Positions 14,233 through 20,608 of a stretch of DNA of 20,608 nucleotides are shown in pieces. A program made the translations under genes and the position numbers. The notes under the pieces were generated by a model. It was not told where the DNA came from and ran no database searches. It saw nothing but the letters and a program-made list of their open reading frames with translations. The stretch is from positions 1 through 20,608 of the forward strand of contig DQRJ01000150.1 of NCBI GenBank assembly GCA_015663855.1, in the 5' to 3' direction. Position 1 is the stretch's first letter; the number at the start of each line of letters is the position of its first letter. This DNA comes from Flavobacteriales bacterium (GTDB lineage Bacteria; Bacteroidota; Bacteroidia; Flavobacteriales_D; Sanyastnellaceae).

Positions 14233-16827
14233 ATGAGATTATCTACGAATACCCGCGCGACTTTTGTTTTAGCTACTTTGATGTTTGGATTGCAAATCCT
14301 TGCTCCGTTTCATGCCGAGGCTCAGTTTTTTAAAAGGAAGAAGAATACTGAACAATCTAAAGACAAGGAGTCTAGCAAGTCTAAGACTATCGGCGAGATA
14401 ACTAAAAACGCCGAAAAGTTCGAAGGGTTATTTACAATGTATCGTGACACCATAACTGGGGAGTCTTGGATGGCTATTTCAGAAGAGGCGTTTAAGCAGG
14501 AGTTTATTTACTTTTCTCAAGTGGAAGATGGAGTTCTAGAGACTGGTAATTTCAGGGGGAACTATAGATCGAGCAAGGTGATTTCGTTTCATAAAGATTA
14601 TGAGCGAATCGAAATTCACCAGGAGAGTACTCGTTACTACTTTAACCCGGAGAGTCCGCTTTCGAAGTCTGATAATGCAAACATCAACACTCCAATTTTG
14701 GCCAGCTTGAAGATTGAGGCAAAAGACGAAGCTACTGATAGCGTTACCGCTACATACTTGGTGTCGGGTGATTTGGTCTTTTTAAGCGAGAAAATTTCTA
14801 TGATTAAAGCTCCAAATCACGGGAGTAGGAAGAGTGCTCTGGGTAAGCTTTCTAAGGATAAGACTAAGATTTTAGAAATAAATAATTATCCTGAGAATTT
14901 AGAGATTGTGGTTGATTACGTATTTGACAATCCTAATCCGACAGGGAGATCAAGTGCATTCACTGATTCGCGCTACATCTCTGTTAGTTACAGACATGCC
15001 CTTCTCCAAATGCCTGAAGAGGACGGATTTACGCCGAGAAAGGACGATGCGCGCATTGGGTATTTCATGACGAAAGTAAATGATATGACCAGCCCCAGCT
15101 CTACACCTTGGAATGACGTAATTGACCGGTGGAGACTGGAAAAGAAGAATCCCGAGCTCGAGCTTTCTGAGCCTATTGAACCTATTACTTGGTGGATAGA
15201 GAACACGACTCCCTACGAGTTTAGAGATTACATCAAAACCGGAGTGGAAAAATGGAATTTGGCTTTCGAGAAAATCGGATTCAAAAATGCTATCGTTGTG
15301 AAAATTCAACCAGACACCGCGAACTGGGATGCGGGTGACATACGCTATAATGTTCTTCGTTGGACATCATCTCCTACCACACCTTTCAGTGGGTATGGAC
15401 CCAGCTTCGTAAATCCTCGAACTGGTGAGATTTTAGGTGCTGATGTGATGTTAGAATACGCTGGAATGGCTGGTAGGATTTGGAAAGCTGAGGTATTCGA
15501 AACTGATGGAATGCAGCTAACTTCTCGCGAGCGTACTGCCCAAATGATAAACATGTGTAATGCGGGGAGTGTAATGGCTGAGCACACCCTCTTTTCCCTG
15601 GCTGCAATGCAGGTTCTTTCATTCGACGATGCTGATCATGATGAATTTGTACGCCAAACCTTGCACCGACTTTCACTTCACGAAGTGGGACACACATTAG
15701 GGTTCAGTCACAATATGCACGCTAGTACAATGCTATCGCCAGATGAATTGAAAGATCCGGAAGTAGTGGCAATAAACGGAATGTGCAATAGCGTAATGGA
15801 ATACCCCGCGATCAATTTCGCACGAAATCCTGAAGACCAAACCCTTTACTACGACGACTCTCCCGGCCCATACGATTACTGGCTTATTGAGTACGGATAT
15901 AGCACAGGCCTTGACGATATAGATGCAGAAGACGCTCGTCTTGAGGAAATCCTCGCAAAATCTACTTCTCCCCTATTAAAGTTCGGAAACGATGCTGACG
16001 ATATGAGATACTCCGGTTCAGGAATCAACCCAGACGTAAACATATACGACCTCTCAAACGATCCTGTAGCTTACGCTACGGAACGTTGTGAATTAGTCAA
16101 CGACTTACTTGGTGAGTTTGTAGAAAAATTCGCTGACTCAGGAAAGAACTACCACGAAGTACGTCGCGCATACCTTTCACTTACAGGAGAGTACGCAATA
16201 CAATTAAGGGTGATGACTCGCCAGATAGGTGGCGTTCGCTATGACAGATCTGGCACTGAGTTCATGGGTGATAAGACGCCTTTTACTCCAGTCTCGTTAA
16301 TAGACCAAAAAGCAGCACTAACCGCCCTCGCCAAGTACGCTTTCGCTCCTGACGCATTCGATGCAGCAGATGATTGTTACGCATACTTACAACAGCAACG
16401 ACGCGGTTTCGGGTTTTTCGGTCAAGGTGAAGCTCCGCGAATACACTCTAGAGTGCTATCAGCCCAATACGGTGCGCTAGGCCACCTACTGCACCCTATC
16501 GTGCTCCAACGCATCACCGACTCTGGTCTGTACGGCAACGAGTACGATATCGCTACATACATGAACGATCTCACAGACATCATATTCAAGCACGACCTCC
16601 GCAAGTCCGTAAATACTTACAGACAACAGCTTCAAGTCAAATATGTAGAGTCGTTAATTAAAGCGCTCGACGTGAAAGAACGATACGATAGGATTGCAAG
16701 AGGAGTAATTCTTCAACAGCTAAATAACATCGACCGTTTCGAAAAAAGTGCCTACTCTCCCGACGCCTTAACGGGCGCTCACAGATTGCACGTACGTCAC
16801 TTGATCGACCAAGCTTGGCAACACTAA
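14233..16827 (+). CDS. Exported zinc-dependent metalloprotease (DUF5118/DUF5117/DUF4953 family)
   Basis: This 864-aa protein starts at the ATG at 14233. An in-frame TTG at 14221 lies inside the promoter box and is rejected. A signal peptide (MRLSTNTRATFVLATLMFGLQ..., cleavage near AEA-Q) is followed by a Lys/Ser-rich linker. A short DUF5118-like segment starts at about 45, a DUF5117 beta-rich domain spans about 95-290, and a DUF4953-type catalytic domain follows. The zinc site is the extended metzincin-like motif HEVGHTLGFSH (His483, Glu484, His487, His493), all key residues present, with a Met-containing 'SVMEYPAINF' turn about 30 residues later. Such proteins are common in Bacteroidota; their substrates are unknown. 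No T9SS sorting domain is seen, so a periplasmic location is inferred. Coding-strand composition changes from G-rich to C-rich near the catalytic motif. Confidence 0.88.
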   Translation: MRLSTNTRATFVLATLMFGLQILAPFHAEAQFFKRKKNTEQSKDKESSKSKTIGEITKNAEKFEGLFTMYRDTITGESWMAISEEAFKQEFIYFSQVEDGVLETGNFRGNYRSSKVISFHKDYERIEIHQESTRYYFNPESPLSKSDNANINTPILASLKIEAKDEATDSVTATYLVSGDLVFLSEKISMIKAPNHGSRKSALGKLSKDKTKILEINNYPENLEIVVDYVFDNPNPTGRSSAFTDSRYISVSYRHALLQMPEEDGFTPRKDDARIGYFMTKVNDMTSPSSTPWNDVIDRWRLEKKNPELELSEPIEPITWWIENTTPYEFRDYIKTGVEKWNLAFEKIGFKNAIVVKIQPDTANWDAGDIRYNVLRWTSSPTTPFSGYGPSFVNPRTGEILGADVMLEYAGMAGRIWKAEVFETDGMQLTSRERTAQMINMCNAGSVMAEHTLFSLAAMQVLSFDDADHDEFVRQTLHRLSLHEVGHTLGFSHNMHASTMLSPDELKDPEVVAINGMCNSVMEYPAINFARNPEDQTLYYDDSPGPYDYWLIEYGYSTGLDDIDAEDARLEEILAKSTSPLLKFGNDADDMRYSGSGINPDVNIYDLSNDPVAYATERCELVNDLLGEFVEKFADSGKNYHEVRRAYLSLTGEYAIQLRVMTRQIGGVRYDRSGTEFMGDKTPFTPVSLIDQKAALTALAKYAFAPDAFDAADDCYAYLQQQRRGFGFFGQGEAPRIHSRVLSAQYGALGHLLHPIVLQRITDSGLYGNEYDIATYMNDLTDIIFKHDLRKSVNTYRQQLQVKYVESLIKALDVKERYDRIARGVILQQLNNIDRFEKSAYSPDALTGAHRLHVRHLIDQAWQH

Positions 16828-16833
16828 CTAGTT

Positions 16834-17385
16834 CTATAACATCCCCTCTACTACAGAAATTCTAGTAAAAAGGGCATCTCTATGTCCAGACCAATTCGCA
16901 TGTCTTGATGACTCCCCTTGTCCGTGCTTCCATATTTTTTCCCACGCAACGACTTCTGATTGAAGTCCTACATATCCAATTAGGGCCAGCGTAGATTTCA
17001 TCTTGTGAAGGATTAGGGCTACAACTTCAAGCTCGACTGCTGCCCCTAAAATTTCTAAGTCCTTATTCAAACTAACCTTCGCCAAATGATTTACTTCCAT
17101 GATCAATTGCGGAATGCCTTGGTATAATAAATTCAAAGCCTTTTCGTCCGTTCTGATGGCAGGAGCTTGAGGAAATTTATCGGAAAGAAACTGAAATATG
17201 GAGTCTGAATCTTTCATAGGGATTTGGTCTTTATCTATAACCAAATCATAAAGCACTTTCGTGGGTATAACATCCCCACTATAAACCACTAAACCCCAGC
17301 TATCTAGGGCAGACTTTAGGCCATCAGTAATATCACCTTTCAAGAAAAGTGAAAAACCTGCAAAAGCATCTGGAGAGTGGTGCAT
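16834..17385 (-). CDS. Unrecognised 183-aa protein; possible pseudo-receiver plus HPt-like domain
   Basis: I do not recognise a named family. It has no signal peptide or membrane segment. Residues 9-80 read like a shortened, degenerate response-regulator receiver: a hydrophobic strand ending in Gly-Asp (FSLFLKGD), a helix ending 'ALDSWGLVVYSG', then 'YDLVIDKDQIPMKD' (46-59). That last stretch lines up with the DLVLMDIQMPxMD strand of receivers, but Lys52 falls where the phosphorylated Asp would be, with Asp51 and Asp53 on either side. Residues about 80-183 are mostly helical and contain 'LILHKMKSTLALIG' (121-134), close to the HPt core (A)H-x-L-K-[GS]-[ST]-x(3)-[LI]-G, with candidate phospho-histidine His127. 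This suggests a phosphotransfer or docking role, but it is an inference from motif resemblance only. It is convergent with the metalloprotease (6-nt gap) and divergent from the LysM operon (31 nt between start codons). Confidence 0.7.
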   Translation of the reverse strand: MHHSPDAFAGFSLFLKGDITDGLKSALDSWGLVVYSGDVIPTKVLYDLVIDKDQIPMKDSDSIFQFLSDKFPQAPAIRTDEKALNLLYQGIPQLIMEVNHLAKVSLNKDLEILGAAVELEVVALILHKMKSTLALIGYVGLQSEVVAWEKIWKHGQGESSRHANWSGHRDALFTRISVVEGML

Positions 17386-17416
17386 GTTAGTAAGGTAGGA
17401 ATTGTATTTTTACCAA

Positions 17417-18193
17417 ATGCCGATGCAACTGAGAAAAATCGTGAATATTTTTTTTATGTTTCTTAGTGCGTTCATATTTACTAGTTCAATCGCCTTCTCT
17501 CAGACCTCATACTCCACTGAAATACCTCCTGAAATAGCAGTAAAACTTAGAGTTTTTCCTATTAAGAATTATGAGCCACAACTAAAGTCTGAACTTAGAG
17601 CGCCTGATGTTTGGGAAGTTGTTTTAAACGTGGTTGCTAACGATAAGGACACTCAATCCTCGATTATGAAGTCATATCGGGAGGAAGGATATGCAAAATT
17701 ACAGTGGGCAAACCTATGGAATAATCGATGTAAAGATGTTTGGAGACTTCTTTCTGACAATTATCACCTCCCAATTTCATCCTCATATTTTCCATTATTA
17801 TTATCTAAGGAAGAAAACTGCTCTTGTGAACTTTCTGGGGAAATACTCCTTCAATTCGACGGGATTAATGATGATGGAGTGGCTTTAATTGAAAGATTAG
17901 AAAAATTATATGATGGGGATGACTTTATTGGCTGGTTACACGAGTTAAGAATTGTAATTCGGCTACTTGAGAATTTTGAGCTAGACGAACACAAAGGGAT
18001 TTGGGAAACTCGCGAAAAAGTGATGAAAATTGCCCCACTCGACAATCTTCATAAAGTCCTCAAAGGCGAAACGCTTTATAGTCTATCCGTTTTATACAAG
18101 GTGAGCATAGAATCGATTCAGGAAGCGAACGGATTAGGGGAGAGTACTAATATTTCTGAAGGAAGTAGTTTGATAATCCCTTATGGATTATGA
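17417..18193 (+). CDS. Exported LysM-domain protein
   Basis: This 258-aa protein starts at the ATG at 17417 (MPMQLRKIVN); an ATG two codons later is equally possible, and a TTG at 17402 is less likely. The signal peptide's hydrophobic core is 'IFFMFLSAFIFTSSIAF', with cleavage near SQ-TS. The middle ~175 residues are of no family I recognise; they are predicted mostly helical, with Trp/Asp-rich stretches ('DVWRLLSDNYHLPISS', 'DFIGWLHELRIVIRLLE') and a Cys-x-Cys at 'NCSCEL'. The C-terminal 48 residues (about 211-258) are a LysM module: 'HKVLKGETLYSLSVLYKVS', 'IQEANGL', 'SLIIPYG'. LysM binds N-acetylglucosamine-containing glycans such as peptidoglycan, which places the protein at the cell wall. 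Its stop overlaps the next start (ATGA), so it is coupled to the SGNH gene. Confidence 0.8.
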   Translation: MPMQLRKIVNIFFMFLSAFIFTSSIAFSQTSYSTEIPPEIAVKLRVFPIKNYEPQLKSELRAPDVWEVVLNVVANDKDTQSSIMKSYREEGYAKLQWANLWNNRCKDVWRLLSDNYHLPISSSYFPLLLSKEENCSCELSGEILLQFDGINDDGVALIERLEKLYDGDDFIGWLHELRIVIRLLENFELDEHKGIWETREKVMKIAPLDNLHKVLKGETLYSLSVLYKVSIESIQEANGLGESTNISEGSSLIIPYGL

Positions 18194-19683
18194 AGTTTCA
18201 CGAACCTAGAACAAGTACTCTTTTCCTATTCATTCTCGTTATTGCATTATACCTTGTTCCTTATCTAGAGGACGAATATGGCAACCGATATATTGCAGAG
18301 GTCGAAGAGGCTCAAGAAGAAATTCCAGTTTGGGCGGATTTTTCGGCTAGCGAAGAAATAGATAGTATCCCACCCCCTATTATTAAAGTAACTGAAGAAG
18401 ATCCCATTGCTCGGGACTCCGCTATCTCGAAAACTATAGAGATAAAGCCAGGGCTCTGGGCGCCCGATTATGATACATGTACTGTTAGAGATATAGCTCC
18501 TTCGAATTTATTTTCTGGCTCGCAAGAAGCTCGCGATAGACTTTATTTTTTCTTCGAAAATCTTAACGAATTAAGTCCAAACGACACCGAACCCATTCAT
18601 GTATTCCACTTCGGAGATTCTCAAATCGAAGGCGACAGGATTACAGGAAGACTTAGATCAAGCTGGCAAAAAACATGGGGAGGAAGTGGGCCTGGTCTCA
18701 TCCCAGCGCTACAACCTATACCATCACTTGCAATACGTCAAAAATATGTGGGAAATATTAAAAGGCACACGAGATTCGGGAAAAGAGACACAACTCTAGG
18801 ACACAATAATTATGGCGCCATGGCGGCCTTAAGTGTTATTCAGGACTCTGCCACCTTACTCCTGCACCCTCATCCTATGGGGTTTCGGAAAAATAAAACA
18901 TGGCATGAAATCGAGATGTTGTTCGGTTCAGTTCCAATGGGCGGAGATTTAATAATCTACGGAGAATCAACAGATTCTATTTCGATAAACATTCCTCCAA
19001 GCGCTGACGGTGCACATATATCAATGAAAGTTGAACTAGCGGGAATAAAGGAGGATTTGGTCTTAAAAATTGAAGGATATAAAGTGGAAGTGACAGGTAT
19101 TCGGTTAGGTAGTTCTCAGGGTGTGCAAATTCATAATATACCGATGAGGGGGAGCTCTGGTACTATTTTCACTAAGCTGGGAAGTGGACATTTTAGTGAT
19201 TTTATTAACGGGTGGGATGTCGGAATGGTGATTCTTCAATATGGTGGCAACACTGCTCCGTATGTGAAAACTATTGAATCTGCTGAGAGATATGGGAAGC
19301 GGTTTGGCAGACAAGTACGGTTTTTTCGTGCTCTAATACCCGATGCTTCGATAATAGTTATCGGCCCATCTGATATGGGAGAGACTATGGATTCTACGAA
19401 TTTGACTTTCCCTATGCTAGGTGAAATCAGGCGAGCTTTGAAAGAAGAAACTATAAAAGAAGGAGGTCTATTTTGGGATTTAAGTGAAGCAATGGGTGGG
19501 CCAGGAACTATGGTCGAATGGTCTAGTTTATCACCGAAATTGGCATCTCCTGACTTAGTACACTTCACACCGAAAGGGGCTAAAATAATAGGGGAAAAGT
19601 TAGATATGGCTTTCCGTGCAGAGTATAGGACTTGGGAAAATATGATTCGAGGGAGTGTTGTCGAAATAAGTGAAGACGAATGA
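18190..19683 (+). CDS. Membrane-anchored SGNH/GDSL-fold protein, partner of the downstream MBOAT acyltransferase
   Basis: This 497-aa protein has an N-terminal membrane anchor (residues about 9-26, STLFLFILVIALYLVPYL) and a long acidic, Pro-containing linker (about 27-110). A periplasmic SGNH domain follows. Catalytic-site motifs are visible in order: block I HFGDSQIEGD (Ser144), a glycine-rich 'GGSGPG' near 165, block III 'QYGGNTAP' (Asn354), and block V 'DLVHFTPKGA' (Asp455, His458). Between the blocks there is an insertion of about 150 residues with beta-strand character, probably a carbohydrate-binding or jelly-roll module, as in AlgX/AlgJ-type proteins. SGNH proteins next to MBOAT genes usually transfer or remove acetyl groups on polysaccharides, so O-acetyl transfer is the likely role. 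It is linked to both neighbours by 4-nt ATGA overlaps. Confidence 0.82.
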   Translation: MKFHEPRTSTLFLFILVIALYLVPYLEDEYGNRYIAEVEEAQEEIPVWADFSASEEIDSIPPPIIKVTEEDPIARDSAISKTIEIKPGLWAPDYDTCTVRDIAPSNLFSGSQEARDRLYFFFENLNELSPNDTEPIHVFHFGDSQIEGDRITGRLRSSWQKTWGGSGPGLIPALQPIPSLAIRQKYVGNIKRHTRFGKRDTTLGHNNYGAMAALSVIQDSATLLLHPHPMGFRKNKTWHEIEMLFGSVPMGGDLIIYGESTDSISINIPPSADGAHISMKVELAGIKEDLVLKIEGYKVEVTGIRLGSSQGVQIHNIPMRGSSGTIFTKLGSGHFSDFINGWDVGMVILQYGGNTAPYVKTIESAERYGKRFGRQVRFFRALIPDASIIVIGPSDMGETMDSTNLTFPMLGEIRRALKEETIKEGGLFWDLSEAMGGPGTMVEWSSLSPKLASPDLVHFTPKGAKIIGEKLDMAFRAEYRTWENMIRGSVVEISEDE

Positions 19684-20608
19684 ATTCACAGCTTTTATTT
19701 ACACAACCCGCTTTTTGGATGTTTATGCTCGTCGTATTGGCGGTTTTGGCTCTGTTGAAGAATAAAACTGGGATTAGGAATGCTTTTCTGTTCGCCGCTA
19801 GCATGTTTTTCTATTGGAATACCAGTGCGAGCTTCGTGTTCTTACTGCTATTTTCTACAACTGCCGATTGGGGTATCGCTATAGCGATGTCGAAATCCGA
19901 GTCCTGGAAGCGTAGGGCGTGGTTGATTTTGAGTATCGTAATTAATCTTGGACTGCTTGGCTTTTTTAAGTATGCTTACTTTTTCGCCGATGCGAGTTCG
20001 TCGTTATTTGGGACAACTTGGGAGGCGATAATCCCGGGCGCAAATTGGATGAACTCGAACTTGGGTACTTCGTTTCGTGTGGACTCGATCTTGCTACCTG
20101 TCGGGATTTCTTTCTACACTTTCCAAACCCTGAGCTACGCTATCGATGTATACAGAAAAGAAATAGAACCTGTTAAATCGTTCTTAGATTTCGGCTGTTA
20201 CGTAACTTTCTTTCCGCAGTTAGTAGCTGGCCCTATCGTAAGGGCCAAATCGTTCATACCCCAGCTCAGAGCGCCATATAATTTGAGTCGAAAAGAGTTT
20301 AAACTGGGGGTTTGGTGGATCCTTACGGGGCTCATAAAAAAGATCGTACTTGCAGATTATATCGCCACAAACTTAGTAGATCGAGTATTCTTAAACCCCA
20401 CTAGCTACAGCGGAATGGAAGTCGCGTTGGGATTGTACGGCTATAGTTTACAGGTATTCGCAGATTTCAGTGGATATAGTGACATAGCAATCGGAGTTGC
20501 TCTAATAATGGGATTTCGATTGGCCGAAAATTTCAGGTCGCCGTATAAAGCAAGGAATGTTGGTGAATTTTGGAGTAGATGGCATATCTCACTATCTACT
20601 TGGTTACG
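19680..20608 (+). CDS. MBOAT-family O-acyltransferase, AlgI type (3' end cut by window)
   Basis: The first 309 codons of a polytopic membrane protein are present; the frame is open to the window edge. Its ATG overlaps the SGNH stop (ATGA). AlgI/DltB-class hallmarks appear in order: N-terminal hydrophobic helices, 'FKYAYFF' (about 99), 'LLPVGISFYTFQTLSYAIDVYR' (about 140), 'FFPQLVAGPIVRAKSFIPQL' (about 178), 'FADFSGYSDIAIGVALIMGF' (about 260), and 'EFWSRWHISLSTWL' with the conserved His302. The second conserved histidine of the family would lie beyond the window. These enzymes pass acyl groups across the inner membrane to a periplasmic acceptor, with an SGNH partner completing transfer to polysaccharide. 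The substrate cannot be told from the sequence; the LysM protein in the same operon hints at peptidoglycan or a wall-associated glycan. Confidence 0.92.
   Translation, partial: MNSQLLFTQPAFWMFMLVVLAVLALLKNKTGIRNAFLFAASMFFYWNTSASFVFLLLFSTTADWGIAIAMSKSESWKRRAWLILSIVINLGLLGFFKYAYFFADASSSLFGTTWEAIIPGANWMNSNLGTSFRVDSILLPVGISFYTFQTLSYAIDVYRKEIEPVKSFLDFGCYVTFFPQLVAGPIVRAKSFIPQLRAPYNLSRKEFKLGVWWILTGLIKKIVLADYIATNLVDRVFLNPTSYSGMEVALGLYGYSLQVFADFSGYSDIAIGVALIMGFRLAENFRSPYKARNVGEFWSRWHISLSTWL

Noticed and set aside
1..20608. Mobile elements, phage genes, defence islands, CRISPR arrays, tRNA or rRNA genes
   Set aside because: No transposase, integrase or Cas-like protein, no regularly spaced repeats and no cloverleaf sequence were seen; intergenic gaps are all under about 140 nt.

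Overview
The window reads as chromosomal DNA of a free-living member of the Bacteroidota, most likely from a Flavobacteriales/Cryomorphaceae-like or related marine or freshwater lineage. The evidence is a secreted protein with a type IX secretion C-terminal sorting domain, a DUF4249 lipoprotein, a DUF1573 lipoprotein directly upstream of yajC, a long (about 313 aa) Bacteroidota-type NusB, a DUF5117/DUF4953 zinc protease, near absence of Shine-Dalgarno sequences, and promoter-like sequences of the Bacteroidota type (TTG, about 20 nt, TAnnTTTG). Base composition is moderate to low in G+C. Coding density is very high. No tRNA, rRNA, insertion sequence, phage gene or CRISPR array was seen, and no gene-free stretch exceeds about 140 bases.

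Layout. (1) 1-3338, minus strand: an AIM24-family protein cut by the window edge, preceded by a MuiA-like DUF4140/DUF4139 secreted protein, and upstream of them a DUF4249 lipoprotein with its own promoter. (2) 3412-11253, plus strand: a tightly packed run of seven genes, nusB, DUF1573 lipoprotein, yajC, nhaC-type antiporter, uvrA, LOG-family phosphoribohydrolase and a T9SS cargo protein. Several pairs overlap (TAATG, or 17 nt), and the run closes with a Rho-independent terminator at about 11296-11332. (3) 11394-16827, plus strand: htpG, a TerB+DnaJ co-chaperone-like protein, and a large exported zinc metalloprotease. (4) 16834-17385, minus strand: an unrecognised 183-aa protein that I read as a degenerate receiver-like segment followed by an HPt-like helical domain. 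(5) 17417-20608, plus strand and divergent from it: a coupled operon (ATGA overlaps) of an exported LysM protein, a membrane-anchored SGNH/GDSL protein and an MBOAT O-acyltransferase of the AlgI type that runs off the window.

How the genes fit together. Most of the window is envelope and housekeeping biology: protein export (YajC), ion homeostasis (NhaC), DNA repair (UvrA), stress folding (HtpG, DnaJ-like) and secreted or surface proteins. The least routine part is the right end. There a LysM/SGNH/MBOAT cassette looks like a cell-wall or exopolysaccharide O-acylation module, and it is transcribed divergently from a possible phosphotransfer-type regulator. Two other sequence-level signals stand out. 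Three promoter-like elements sit so close to their start codons that the mRNAs would be leaderless or nearly so. Two long genes (uvrA and the metalloprotease) also switch from G-rich to C-rich on the coding strand partway through.
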